Shown one piece after another: positions 30,292-40,423 of a DNA stretch of 64,000 nucleotides. The stretch is from Paenibacillus etheri (GTDB lineage: Bacteria; Bacillota; Bacilli; Paenibacillales; Paenibacillaceae): the NCBI RefSeq assembly GCF_001012825.1, contig NZ_LCZJ02000033.1, positions 466,065 through 530,064 of the forward strand, in the 5' to 3' direction. The stretch's first letter is position 1, and each line of letters opens with the position of its first letter. The notes under the pieces are model-generated. The model did no database searches and was not told the DNA's origin. It saw only the letters and a list, made by a program, of their open reading frames with translations. The position numbers were made by a program, and so were the translations under genes.

Positions 30292-33200
30292 TTATTTCAC
30301 TTTAGAGCTTGTTACACTAGCATAGTAATCCAGTACATTGTTGATGATCACAGCTGCTTCAGCTCTGGTGGCCGAAGCTGTCGGATCCATTTCTCCACCA
30401 CTGCCTCCATTTACAATACCAAGATCTTTGAAGGCATAGACCGCTTCTTTAGCATAACCCGCGATAGAAGCATCATCTGGGAAGTCATGGCTAGTCACTT
30501 GCGGCAATTCAACATTCAGTTTCTTCAATGCATTGAATAGAATTACACACAAGTCCTGACGGCTAATGCTGTTATTAGGAGCAAACATACCATTACCGAT
30601 ACCGTTGATCAGTTGATTAGAAGTGCCAATCTCAACATAGTTTTTATACCAAGCGTCTTTCAGAACGTCAGTAAACTGCTTTTGATTCTCACCCATGCTG
30701 AAGTTGAAACTTTTTACTACCATGGCAACAAACTCGGCACGGTTTACCTTCCCACTCGGATCAAAGCTTCCATCCGTGCGTCCGCTGATAATATTTCTCT
30801 CCACTAGCGCGGCAATTGCAGATTCTGCCCAGCTTGGAATTAGAGTAGCATCTTTAAACTTATTTTTAAGCTCTTGTCTGATTAGCTCCGGTGTCTTCGT
30901 TTTTCCATCTGTTTTTGGAGGCTGAGGCTGCTGTTCTCCAGGTTTTACGACTTCTCCAGGAATCGATGGTACTGAAGGTATCGCTGGGGTAGTCGGTGTT
31001 GGCGTACTTGGTTGACCACTATCTCCACCGCTGTAAGGTTTAACGATCACAGAGATCTGTACCTTCAGGCCAAGTGGATTAGCTATACCCTCAGGCAAGA
31101 TCAGCCCCCCCTTGATGATGTACGTTCCTTCCGTATTACCGTTATAGCCTTCCTTGTTCCACTGAACAGAAACGACCTTATTCATCCCTGTATCCAGGGT
31201 TACTGATACTGAAGCTGGTAGCTCCAGTACGTCAAAGCTGGTACCATAAGCAACGCTTTTACTTGCTAGTGCTTGCACTGCCGTGATTTCCGGTATCGTA
31301 ATGATCTCCGGCAGTACTTCGATCGTAATGGATGCCTTCAGGTCCTTTGGATTGCTGACACCCTCCACAGGTACTAGCGCTCCTTTCAGGATATAAGCTC
31401 CTTGCTTATCGCCATTGTAACCTTCACTATTCCAAGCGATGGATATCGCCTTTGTCTCACCATTGTTCAAAGTAGCTATGACAGAGGATGGTAGCTTCAA
31501 TCCATTAAATGGAGTGCCGAATGGAACGCTCTTACTTTCCAAAGCCTGCACTGTGACAATCTCAGCGACACGAATCACTTCCGGCATTACCTGAATGGTG
31601 ATGGAAGCTTTCAGATTATTCGGGTTGATCATTCCTTCTTCTAATACCAAAGTACCGTTCAGTACGTATGATCCTTCTAGATTGCCGATATAACCAGTAG
31701 GGCTCCATTTAACAACAAGTTCCTTCTGCTCATACGTATCAAGCGTTACTGTAACTGAAGATGGCAATTCCAGTTTATCAAAAGCGGTACCAAATTCAAC
31801 ATTTTTGCCCTCCAGCTTCTCAACTTTAGTAATCTGGATAGGTTTAGTGCCTTCTGGCAGTACAACCACTGTAATCGAAACAGTTTGATGGGTACTATTC
31901 AACACACCCTCTGGAAGCTCAAAGCTACCTGCAAGCGTATAACTCCCTGCTTTGCTACCGTTGTAATCTTTACTGTCCCATTGTACAGGCAAGTGAATTA
32001 CCTTTTTGTTGCCCAATGTAGCTTCCACAATAGCAGGTAGATTCAATTCTCCTGCGGCAGTTCCAAACGGCACACTGAGCAGTTGTGGCTGAACAATCGA
32101 TACAATTTCTTTAGCATGGGTATCTTCTGTCCATTTGGCATAATACACCGCGCTTATGTTCAATACCGTCTCTGCAGTTAATGCATTACCGGTCCCTTCT
32201 TTATTATCAAACCAGCCATCAAAAATGTAGCCTTCACGTTCCGGTGCTATAGGCAGGTTCCCGATTGTCTCACCTTTAAATGCTGTTACCTTGGTAGGTT
32301 TAGGTGCGTCCAGATAATTCTGATCGAAGGTGACTTCAATCGGATCAGCATAAATGAGTTCAACATATTGTAAATTAGCATTTAATCCGTTAAAAATCAT
32401 ATACACATTTTGTTTTCCAGTCACTTTGGTTCTGTCTAGGAAGGTTTCCGCTGTCAAATAATGATCAATGTAAGAATTTCCAGGCGTTTGTTTGGTGCTT
32501 GCCATTCCATAATTCCCCCAAGCAGCACCTGCTTTCTGAGCAAAACTAATGCTAGCAAATGCATTACCAAGTTCAAAAGAACCTCCGCCGCTGTAAGCAT
32601 CAGCGTATGCTCTTCCTTGTGTAGTAGCTCGTTTATCTGGTTTACCCGTATTGTCAGCCTCTGTATAGAATTTAAAAGATGGAGACGATCCTCCTTCACG
32701 GGCGTACTGCACTCTTACTTCCACAAGATTAGTCAAGTCAACCTGACCGAAATAAACAAGGTCATTAGAATTGACATAACTCATGGCATCCGTGCCACTT
32801 TCAAATCCGAATTGGGTATTGGTTGCATAAATCCATGGTGCATGATAAGGATAAATTCTAACACCGTTCTCTACTTTCAGAACTTCTCTCGGAGCAATAT
32901 TGATCGGCATGGAGGATATGCTCAGATCTGTTATAGCCGCTTTCAAGGAAGCTATGGCCTCTGCAACAACCTCGTCGTTGATCGGCTCGGCAAGAACAGC
33001 CTTAACCTCTTCCAGCACAGCGTTGAATTTGAGCTTTTTGTAAGCTGTGTATGCATTTATATCGATGTTCTGAGCAGCGTTGATCTCCGCAGCTAACGCC
33101 GATGTGTCTACATTGTCCTGCTTCAACTGGAAGGTTAGCCAGTTCAGGTCAATGCCAGCACTCTCAAATACAATTCTAAGGGTATGCTCGCCCGCCGACA

Positions 33201-36200
33201 GCTGAATATCTGGGATTCTGAAGGTTTTCCAAACCCCTTTAGTCGTGGTAAGGTCGAAGGTTCCCAGTAGCTTATCGCTATCATAGATGCCAAAGGACAT
33301 TTGGGCGACATCCGATTGGCTAGAGCGAATTCGTGATGTGACTTTGTACATGCCTTCTTTCTCCACATTTACCTTATAGGAGATGGCTTCACCCTTGCTT
33401 GTGTTGGTGTAGCATAATCCGCCATCTACATCATTGCTGCTTACAGGCGTGATTATCGGAGTAATGGAGGCAAATTCCGTCTCAGCCACCTTCAATTTAG
33501 TATTTCCCCCAATTTTCTTTACTGCCAAAGCTACATCACTGTTAATTCTGACATAATCAAAATCGACACTAAATGGATCTGTGAGATTCTGACTTCCGTT
33601 AGATGCAAGTAACCCAAACTTCGGATTGGCATAATTCGCGGTTGTACTGCCAAGTGAAATATATTCGTTACCGTCAGCGCTGACATAACCGGAATAGCTG
33701 TTGCCTATTTTTTTCAGGCGTAAATATAGCTCTTTCTTTTCTCCAAAAATATTGGTGAGCTGATTGGCAGACAGTTGTCCGATGGTAACAGGCTCCGTAC
33801 CTCCGATTTCTTTGGTCATTCCGATGATCTTGCCGCTACTGTATTCATACTTCACCCAGATATAGTTATTGTTATCCTGGGAAGCCGTGATCCCGACGCC
33901 GTTATAATTTTGATTTGGCGCTTTGTTCATATTAATTTTTACTGTTGCTTCCCAGTTGCCGAAGGCTTCCTGCTGGAAATAGTTCTTCAAATCTGCATGT
34001 TCACTCCAGAAGTCGCCTCTTTCAGCGATGATTCTCAAATTGCCTGGAGTAGCACTCAAAGACCAATTTTTGTTATTTTCTGCATTGGTAGCAGTCTCTT
34101 TATTAATCGTCCAGAAGTTGCTTAGATTTGTACTATCGAACTCATCGCTCTGTGGTGTCGTACCAAACTGTATCACATAGGAATTCGCCTGATCGGTGCT
34201 GATACATTTGATCGTCACTCTTTTATTAATGAGGTCTACGTTGGCCGTCGCTTTTACACCATCATTCGCTTCAAACGTAACTTCAGGTAAAGTAGCCCCG
34301 TTACTGAGACCCACATCATAACTGAACCTAGTCTGTGCAAAGCCCTCTAGCGCCTTACCATCAATAGAGATATTCTTTAAATAAGCATAGGTCGGATTCT
34401 CAAAAATCGGTTGCAAGCCTTCCTCTGAAGAGAAAATAACCTTGTAGATCCGTTTCTCTCCTCCGGCTGAAGCAGTAATTACAGCAGCCGGTCTATCTTT
34501 ATCGGCTTGTCGTACACTTACTTCTACACCAGCTATCGCTGTAGCTTTGACTTCAGGGTAGCTGCTGCTTTCAGTCGTTTCACCAAAGGCTTTATAGTCA
34601 AGTTTCAATGGATTAAATATCTTGATCTTTTTGCCGCCTACCGTAATACCGGAGAGCTGCGGATCTCCCGATTTGTCCGTATTCACCCGGAACCAATCTC
34701 TTCCCGGCGTATAATTGACCACGTAATCAATCTTTGCCGTTCTCGCAAAGGCTGGAGATTGCATCAAGAAGCTCGTAATATTCTTGGCAGAACGCTGCAA
34801 TTCTCCCAGAGTCAGACTACCGTTAGCCAGCGATGTCAACGTATTAAAGGTACTGTTATTCCGATTCTTATGTGTTTCTGCATAATCATTCGGAATTACC
34901 ATGTAAAGATCATTTTGGGCACGAACCATGGCTTTGCCATTGGTTTCATCATAACGATTGGATGTGGCATAGAAGCCCTGATCCTCACTCATCTTCGCCC
35001 ACCAGTCTGTCATGACAATCCCGTCAAAGCCCCATTCTCCGCGGAGGATGGTGGTATTCAGATCATAGTTGCTAGATGCCCAGGTTCCGTTTACCGGACC
35101 ATAGGATGTCATCACTGAACGTGCCTTTCCACTCTTCACTGCCATTTCATAACCTTTCAAATAAATCTCGCGAAGCGCTCTTTCAGAGACAAGTGCATTC
35201 ACAAGATGTCTATCGGTTTCTTGATTGTTCGCAGCGAAATGCTTGATAGTAGGAGCCGTACCGTTCTTCTGAAGACCTCTTGTCTGCGCAGCAGCCATGA
35301 TGCCTGTCAGTAACGGATCTTCCGAAAAATACTCGAAGTTTCTTCCGTTCAGGGGACTTCTGTGGATATTGATCCCTGGGCCTAGCAGCGTATCGATGTT
35401 GTTAATCAGCATTTCTTTGCCAAGAAGATCGAACAATCTTTCATTCAGCTCGGTGTTCCACGTACAGGCAAGCATCGTCCCGTTCGGAATACTGGTTGCC
35501 TTCTCTGCATTGGTCTCCATCCGGATTCCTGAAGGACCGTCCGCAGCACTGTCGATAGGAAGCCCGAATTTCAACAGATTTTTAGTGACACCACCAAAAG
35601 CCGCAGCGGTACCGGCAGTAACTTTAGGGCTGGACATCCCTTCCCCTAAAATAATGGCTCCTAGATCGTTGTTGGACAATTGTGCGATGAACTGGTCCAT
35701 AGTCACTTTTTGATTGTAAACATCCAATAAGGTATAGCCCTTGTCCCCAGTTTGTGGAATGGACGCAGGGAGATTTTGCTTAATTCTCTCATCCAAGTTG
35801 GTAGTCCGTGTCGGTACCTTTTCAGTGACAGTGGTAAAAGTACCATTTTCATTCGGTTGACCTGGTTTGATACGATCAAATTCCTTAGTTGGCGCCAGCG
35901 CTTCCTGCAAGGTTTCTACAACCTTCAAGCCATTAAGGCTGTATACTCCTTGCTTTTCGCTGTCACTTACACTGTTGCCTACATAAATATTATAGTCACC
36001 AGCTTCTAGGACATAAGAAGAATCATGGCCTGTAATTCCACTGTCATCATACGAGGCCATATCATTGGTATCATACGAGATGGTGATCGACTGTGATTCC
36101 CCAGGCTGAAGCAAACGAGTCTTAGCAAAAGCAGCAAGTTCCTTGGCCGGCTTGCCAAGCTTACCTTGTGGCGCACCGTAATAAATCTGTACAACTTCTT

Positions 36201-37260
36201 TGCCTTCCACCTTACCTATATTCTGAACAGTTACAGTCACTGCAACCTCATTGTCACCAGCGTTAACATTATCAGTAGTGATCTTAAAATCGGTATAGGA
36301 CAGCCCGTAACCAAATGGATAGAGCACCTTATCCGGAGCAAAGGTCTCAAAGTACCGATAACCTACATAAATATCCTCGCTATAAGAATTTTCAGTTTTG
36401 CTCCCAAAATTTGCAGTAGAAGGATAGTCAGCTAGTGTAGCTGCAATCGTATCGCTCAATTTACCGCTTGGCGTAACATCACCGGTCAGCACGTCGGCTA
36501 CGGCGCTACCACCTTCCATCCCCCCTTGCCATGTATACAAAATAGCAGCTTTGGGATAGTTTTTTGCCCATGACATATCGATAACGTTGGCTACGTTCAA
36601 TACGATGGCCACTCGGTCGAATTTGGCATATACTCGGTTAAGCATGTCTACTTCAAGGTCTGTCAGCTTATAGGCACCCTGGACGTCCGTATTATCCTTA
36701 TCTTCACCGGCTGTTCTGCCGATGATGACCACAGCTGTATCCGTTTTTGCTTTTGCTGCATCCACAATTTCGTCGGTTAAAGGCATTTCCGCTTGGGACC
36801 ATGGCTCTGCTGCCCAGCCGCCACCGCCGTTGTTAAAAGGATTCTTTTGGATCCAGTCGGCATAGACCTTCGCCAGATCCTCATTTAACTTGAGACTGGG
36901 ATTATTCCGAAGACCCTCCAGAATCCCATTCACATAATCTACCCTTACAGCACCCCCAGATCCTGTACCTGACTTGTAATAATGCGCTTGTATGCGGCCA
37001 AACACCGATACATTTTCACTCTTCTTGATAGGGAGCACTTGTTCATTCTCATTTACTTGTGATCCTGCTAGTTTATAATCCGGATTCTGCAGCAGCACAA
37101 TACCTTCAGCAGCCACTTCTCTGGATACATCCGCTAAACCCGGAAGAACTTTGGCCATAACGGGAGAACTGGTACTTGGCGTTATGATTGAGGTTATTAG
37201 AATGCAGCAGAATAATATTTTAAGTAAGCGATTACAATTTTTCCTCATACTTATCACCAT
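30292..37260 (-). CDS. SLH-anchored, domain-permuted GH3 beta-glycosidase
   Basis: 2322 residues, secreted. A signal peptide is followed by the GH3 C-domain first (~45-330, with WQGGMEGGSAVADVLTG), an FN3-like domain (~340-440), and only then the GH3 N-terminal barrel (~525-880) with the nucleophile Asp in GIVMTDWWAKM (~752). This is the reverse of the usual order. After it come a concanavalin-like domain (~1045-1240), a CBM6-like domain (~1285-1390), a helical FIVAR-like stretch (~1395-1450), a second sugar-binding-like region, a Listeria-Bacteroides-type repeat (~1640-1713), four ~90-residue Ig-like repeats (each with SV-FGT-F--L-LP), a Pro linker and three SLH domains (~2140-2320). Two ATGs compete (37260, 37248); the second is nearer a normal SD spacing. 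Likely removes sugars from surface-bound polysaccharide. Confidence 0.88.
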   Translation of the reverse strand: MVISMRKNCNRLLKILFCCILITSIITPSTSSPVMAKVLPGLADVSREVAAEGIVLLQNPDYKLAGSQVNENEQVLPIKKSENVSVFGRIQAHYYKSGTGSGGAVRVDYVNGILEGLRNNPSLKLNEDLAKVYADWIQKNPFNNGGGGWAAEPWSQAEMPLTDEIVDAAKAKTDTAVVIIGRTAGEDKDNTDVQGAYKLTDLEVDMLNRVYAKFDRVAIVLNVANVIDMSWAKNYPKAAILYTWQGGMEGGSAVADVLTGDVTPSGKLSDTIAATLADYPSTANFGSKTENSYSEDIYVGYRYFETFAPDKVLYPFGYGLSYTDFKITTDNVNAGDNEVAVTVTVQNIGKVEGKEVVQIYYGAPQGKLGKPAKELAAFAKTRLLQPGESQSITISYDTNDMASYDDSGITGHDSSYVLEAGDYNIYVGNSVSDSEKQGVYSLNGLKVVETLQEALAPTKEFDRIKPGQPNENGTFTTVTEKVPTRTTNLDERIKQNLPASIPQTGDKGYTLLDVYNQKVTMDQFIAQLSNNDLGAIILGEGMSSPKVTAGTAAAFGGVTKNLLKFGLPIDSAADGPSGIRMETNAEKATSIPNGTMLACTWNTELNERLFDLLGKEMLINNIDTLLGPGINIHRSPLNGRNFEYFSEDPLLTGIMAAAQTRGLQKNGTAPTIKHFAANNQETDRHLVNALVSERALREIYLKGYEMAVKSGKARSVMTSYGPVNGTWASSNYDLNTTILRGEWGFDGIVMTDWWAKMSEDQGFYATSNRYDETNGKAMVRAQNDLYMVIPNDYAETHKNRNNSTFNTLTSLANGSLTLGELQRSAKNITSFLMQSPAFARTAKIDYVVNYTPGRDWFRVNTDKSGDPQLSGITVGGKKIKIFNPLKLDYKAFGETTESSSYPEVKATAIAGVEVSVRQADKDRPAAVITASAGGEKRIYKVIFSSEEGLQPIFENPTYAYLKNISIDGKALEGFAQTRFSYDVGLSNGATLPEVTFEANDGVKATANVDLINKRVTIKCISTDQANSYVIQFGTTPQSDEFDSTNLSNFWTINKETATNAENNKNWSLSATPGNLRIIAERGDFWSEHADLKNYFQQEAFGNWEATVKINMNKAPNQNYNGVGITASQDNNNYIWVKYEYSSGKIIGMTKEIGGTEPVTIGQLSANQLTNIFGEKKELYLRLKKIGNSYSGYVSADGNEYISLGSTTANYANPKFGLLASNGSQNLTDPFSVDFDYVRINSDVALAVKKIGGNTKLKVAETEFASITPIITPVSSNDVDGGLCYTNTSKGEAISYKVNVEKEGMYKVTSRIRSSQSDVAQMSFGIYDSDKLLGTFDLTTTKGVWKTFRIPDIQLSAGEHTLRIVFESAGIDLNWLTFQLKQDNVDTSALAAEINAAQNIDINAYTAYKKLKFNAVLEEVKAVLAEPINDEVVAEAIASLKAAITDLSISSMPINIAPREVLKVENGVRIYPYHAPWIYATNTQFGFESGTDAMSYVNSNDLVYFGQVDLTNLVEVRVQYAREGGSSPSFKFYTEADNTGKPDKRATTQGRAYADAYSGGGSFELGNAFASISFAQKAGAAWGNYGMASTKQTPGNSYIDHYLTAETFLDRTKVTGKQNVYMIFNGLNANLQYVELIYADPIEVTFDQNYLDAPKPTKVTAFKGETIGNLPIAPEREGYIFDGWFDNKEGTGNALTAETVLNISAVYYAKWTEDTHAKEIVSIVQPQLLSVPFGTAAGELNLPAIVEATLGNKKVIHLPVQWDSKDYNGSKAGSYTLAGSFELPEGVLNSTHQTVSITVVVLPEGTKPIQITKVEKLEGKNVEFGTAFDKLELPSSVTVTLDTYEQKELVVKWSPTGYIGNLEGSYVLNGTLVLEEGMINPNNLKASITIQVMPEVIRVAEIVTVQALESKSVPFGTPFNGLKLPSSVIATLNNGETKAISIAWNSEGYNGDKQGAYILKGALVPVEGVSNPKDLKASITIEVLPEIITIPEITAVQALASKSVAYGTSFDVLELPASVSVTLDTGMNKVVSVQWNKEGYNGNTEGTYIIKGGLILPEGIANPLGLKVQISVIVKPYSGGDSGQPSTPTPTTPAIPSVPSIPGEVVKPGEQQPQPPKTDGKTKTPELIRQELKNKFKDATLIPSWAESAIAALVERNIISGRTDGSFDPSGKVNRAEFVAMVVKSFNFSMGENQKQFTDVLKDAWYKNYVEIGTSNQLINGIGNGMFAPNNSISRQDLCVILFNALKKLNVELPQVTSHDFPDDASIAGYAKEAVYAFKDLGIVNGGSGGEMDPTASATRAEAAVIINNVLDYYASVTSSKVK

Positions 37261-37729
37261 TCCTTTCGATTAAGGTACAGGTTAGGTTAATGGGTCATCG
37301 TAAAAAGCGAGTTTCAATTAAAATATTTCTAATACAGATACATGCACTTCATAAACCGATAGGATTAATTTACTTTCAGGAAGGAGTTATTCTCTAAGAA
37401 CAATTTGCGCTAGCCGCTGTGGAGTAAGGCTTATTCAAGCATAAATTGTGTTGCTGATTAAATCTAAACCGGTTTAGATTTTGCGTATAATTCCCCTCTA
37501 TTCCCCTGTTTATTTGAGGAAGAATGATACCAACTAACTCATACTCACAAATTAAAAAGTGCGAAATTGTTCATTAACTCCCCCTTTAGTTTTTAAACTC
37601 ACATTGAATACTATCATCAGAATTAACATCCTAACATAGAAAATCCTCATAGATTTATTGAATATACTCATGTATCACAGAATTCAAGTTTATCCAAAGC
37701 ACTAAAAAGACCTACAGCGAAATTAAAAT
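37261..37729. other. AT-rich upstream region of the GH3 gene
   Basis: About 470 bases with no convincing reading frame on either strand. The only strong element is the 22-bp palindrome at 37460-37481. The promoter of the GH3 gene must lie here on the minus strand. Confidence 0.4.
37460..37481. promoter_or_regulatory. Perfect 22-bp palindrome, candidate LacI-type operator
   Basis: AAATCTAAACCGGTTTAGATTT is a perfect inverted repeat with the central CG and AAACCGGTTT core typical of LacI/GalR-family operators. It lies about 200 bases upstream of the GH3 start. No LacI gene is in this window, so the regulator would be encoded elsewhere. Confidence 0.6.
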
Positions 37730-37771
37730 AGCAGGGAGAATCAGCATCGTTCAATGCCGGTTCTCCCTGCT
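37730..37771 (-). terminator. Terminator of the siderophore-binding lipoprotein gene
   Basis: AGCAGGGAGAA and TTCTCCCTGCT form a perfect 11-base stem with an inner CAGCAT/ATGCCG pairing, followed on the minus strand by ATTTTAATTT. Confidence 0.85.
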
Positions 37772-37814
37772 ATAAAAACCAAATGCAAGTTCGTGGACTT
37801 TCGTTGAAGTAGAA

Positions 37815-38810
37815 TTATTTTGCAGATAAAAGACTCTCAGTAATGTAATTTAACTGCGCTTCAAGCGTAACAGGATCGCTATATGTATCAGCGGTTGGGT
37901 CCAGTTGGAATACGTTACCTTCTTTTACGGCAGGAAGGTGCTTCCATAAGGGGTTGTCATAGACGATTTTCGGATCGCTCGTATCGCCAGCCCATGGGCA
38001 TGTGAATACAATATCTCCAGCAAATTGAGGTAGCTTCTCAAGGGAGATTGTTGCCCAACCAGTGCCGCTGTCTATTGCTTCTTTCTGCGCTTCAGGAGGT
38101 GCCTTCAGGCCAAATTCATTATAAATAATTTCTCCACCGCGCCCGTAGCTATGACCGAATACGAATAGTCCACCGGAAAACGGATTCAGGATAGAAACGG
38201 TTTTATCACCTACAGCTGCTAACACCTGAGGCTTCAACTCGTTGATTTTTTTGTCCCATTTCTCCACCCAAGCTTTGGCTTCGACTTCTTTCCCCGTTAA
38301 TGTACCGAAATCAAGCATTTGATCTCTGATAGTTTTTGCACCGTATTGAATGGCTACTACTGGCGCTATTTCGGCCAGCTTGTCGAGTCCTTCCATTCCG
38401 GAGAATACAACAATAAGATCAGGGTTCAGCTCTAAAATGTGTTCAAGAGATGGTTCATCCCCAAGGCCTTGAACGCCTTCCAGCATTCCTTCAAAGTAGG
38501 GACTGTTTAAGACACCATTCATAACACCAACCGGTTTGATACCTAACGCCAGGAAGTATCCAGTGTCGAAGGAGGTTAAATCGATAATCCGCTTCGGATG
38601 TTTGGGTACCTGAATATCTCCGTTACTTGCTTGATATGTAACCATATCCACTTCGCTGGATGAGTCATTGCTATTTGATGAAGCTGCAGCACTCTCTGTC
38701 CCATCTACTGAGGAAGTGGTATGCTCAACTGCTTGTCCGCAAGCTGCTAGCAGTAACGTTATAACCAAAGTAAACACAAGCAATAGGTAAGTTTTTGGAG
38801 ATTTAAACAA
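37815..38810 (-). CDS. Iron-siderophore ABC transporter substrate-binding lipoprotein
   Basis: A 331-residue lipoprotein that should capture a ferric siderophore outside the membrane. It has the lipobox LLLAACGQ (Cys about 24), a Ser-rich linker, and a FecB/FhuD-type two-lobe domain starting KHPKRIIDLTSFDTGYFLALGIKPVG (shown in part: KRIIDLTS), with NPDLIVVFSG at the lobe junction. The start appears to be TTG 38810 behind GGAG. A perfect Fur box (38849-38863) lies 39 bases upstream, so iron repression is very likely. No permease or ATPase gene is adjacent, so it must use components encoded elsewhere or arise from a split operon. Confidence 0.92.
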   Translation of the reverse strand: MFKSPKTYLLLVFTLVITLLLAACGQAVEHTTSSVDGTESAAASSNSNDSSSEVDMVTYQASNGDIQVPKHPKRIIDLTSFDTGYFLALGIKPVGVMNGVLNSPYFEGMLEGVQGLGDEPSLEHILELNPDLIVVFSGMEGLDKLAEIAPVVAIQYGAKTIRDQMLDFGTLTGKEVEAKAWVEKWDKKINELKPQVLAAVGDKTVSILNPFSGGLFVFGHSYGRGGEIIYNEFGLKAPPEAQKEAIDSGTGWATISLEKLPQFAGDIVFTCPWAGDTSDPKIVYDNPLWKHLPAVKEGNVFQLDPTADTYSDPVTLEAQLNYITESLLSAK

Positions 38811-38848
38811 AATAAATTCACTCCAATCGACAAATTATATAATGATAC

Positions 38849-38863
38849 TGATAATCATTATCA
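38849..38863. promoter_or_regulatory. Fur box of the siderophore-binding protein gene
   Basis: TGATAATCATTATCA is a perfect 7-1-7 Fur inverted repeat. It lies 39 bases upstream of the TTG start on the minus strand, where it would block the promoter when iron is plentiful. Confidence 0.92.
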
Positions 38864-39137
38864 ATTTAACTATATAGCATTATTCTATCCTTGGCAATGG
38901 AGAATGCGTTGACATCTACTGCATTACTGAGTCCAGGGTTGCCGCTCGATTGAAATTGTCTGCTCATTGGTGAGTGAAATGTATAGTTTCATTCTGAAGA
39001 TTGAAAGTTATAAGGCCGCTTCTAGAGAACAAGTATAGATAACAAAAAATAATACATAACAAAAATTAACTCAGCCACCAATTCACAAAAATAATTCACA
39101 AAAACCCCCCTTCGCTTAAAAACACACTAACAACAAA
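38864..39137. other. Gene-free spacer
   Basis: AT-rich sequence between the Fur box and the gpmA terminator. I see no reading frame with a ribosome site and no further structured element. Confidence 0.4.
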
Positions 39138-39159
39138 AGGACAACCCTGCGGCTGTCCC
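39138..39159 (-). terminator. Terminator of gpmA
   Basis: GGACA/TGTCC extended by ACC/GGC around CTGC, followed on the minus strand by TTTTGTTG. It lies about 45 bases past the gpmA stop. Confidence 0.7.
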
Positions 39160-39205
39160 TTAATCTGTTCAAGTAATTAGCTGCTCTTTGCACCTGCTCC
39201 CCCTC

Positions 39206-39949
39206 TTACACATGTCCCTGCTTAGCAACATCGCGCGCCTTGGCGGCAACCTGTTCCGGATCTCCTAAATAAAAGCGGCTGATTGGATTAATATTCTCAT
39301 CCAGTTTGTACACGAGGGGTACGCCGGTAGGAATATTGAGTTCCAGCAAAGCAGCCTCATCAATATCCTCCATAAATTTGATCAACGCTCGCAGCGTATT
39401 GCCATGGGCTGAAATGAGCACCCGTTCCTTTTTACGCACAAGGGGGACAATGCGGTTTCTCCAGAAATCACCCACACGATGTACGGTATCCTCCAGACTC
39501 TCGCCGCGCGGGATGTCTCCTGATCGAACGCTGCTGTAGCGAATATCGTTTCTGGCATACCGAGGATCATCCAGCTCCAGCAGTGGAGGCCGAACCGATA
39601 AACTGCGTCGCCAGAGATGCAGCTGAGCATCACCGTATTTAATCGCCGTTTCACTTTTACTAAGTCCCTGAAGTGCGCCATAATGCCGTTCGTTCAGCTT
39701 CCAAGACTTTTGCACCGGAATCCACAGCAGATCCATTTCATCGAGAACATAGTTAAGTGTTTTGATCGATCGTTTGAGTACCGATGCAAAAGCAAGATCA
39801 AACGTATATCCTTCATCCTTCAACAGTTTGCCAGCAGCCTTGGCTTCTTGGATACCCTTCTCTGTTAAATCCGGGTCACTCCAGCCCGTAAACAAATTCT
39901 GCACATTGTACTGGCTTTCACCATGACGTATAAGCACGATTTCATACAT
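39206..39949 (-). CDS. gpmA: 2,3-bisphosphoglycerate-dependent phosphoglycerate mutase
   Basis: A 247-residue cytoplasmic glycolytic enzyme interconverting 3- and 2-phosphoglycerate. It has the phosphohistidine motif LIRHGESQYN (His about 8), ERHYGALQGL with the catalytic Glu, and the second His in SAHGNTLRAL (about 182). Length and the full dPGM motif set fit GpmA rather than a general histidine phosphatase. ATG 39949 follows AGGAGAG. It is monocistronic by its terminator and spacing. Bacillales usually rely on the cofactor-independent GpmI, so this may be an additional enzyme. Confidence 0.92.
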   Translation of the reverse strand: MYEIVLIRHGESQYNVQNLFTGWSDPDLTEKGIQEAKAAGKLLKDEGYTFDLAFASVLKRSIKTLNYVLDEMDLLWIPVQKSWKLNERHYGALQGLSKSETAIKYGDAQLHLWRRSLSVRPPLLELDDPRYARNDIRYSSVRSGDIPRGESLEDTVHRVGDFWRNRIVPLVRKKERVLISAHGNTLRALIKFMEDIDEAALLELNIPTGVPLVYKLDENINPISRFYLGDPEQVAAKARDVAKQGHV

Positions 39950-40423
39950 TTTATCTCTCCTCCCGCCTGTAGCTCTGGAACTCTGTCACTTCATGCAATA
40001 GATCACTGTGATAATCTTTAGTATGGGCGTTTTTCCACCAATTGAATGTAAGATATGCAACAGAATGCAAAATTACCCTCACAGGAGTTTAATCTATTGT
40101 ATCAAATATACATTTTTATATTTCAAAAAAAACCGGAAGCCTATTGGCCCCGGTTATTTAAAGTCTTTGGTCATATCCAGTGATTATATACCTGATTACT
40201 CAGTTTAGAACCAGCTATCTATGGCAAAAGCACTCGACTGTTTTAATCGTTTTAAACGGTTTCTAAAAAGCCCTGCGCCTCCACTTTTACAATCGGTGTT
40301 GCAGATTCGGCGTCTGATCATCATCCCATATGTCTCCCCTTCCAAGAAGTTATGTAAATTCTCTGTAAACTAAACTGCAAAGTATTTACCCTTGGATGAA
40401 ATAACTGAAACAACGAATGGGAA
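39950..40423. other. Spacer between gpmA and the AraC gene
   Basis: About 470 bases. Apart from the hairpin at 40125-40155 I find no gene. Short open frames here lack ribosome sites. The gpmA promoter should lie in its left part on the minus strand. Confidence 0.4.
40125..40155 (-). terminator. Probable terminator of the 40.4-kb AraC gene
   Basis: AACCGGGGCC and GGCTTCCGGTT fold around AATA on the minus strand, followed by eight T. It is about 270 bases past the AraC stop, unusually far, but no other minus-strand gene lies between. Confidence 0.55.

Noticed and set aside
34507-35118. 203-codon plus-strand frame
   Set aside because: Antisense to the GH3 barrel; no start signal and no protein-family resemblance.
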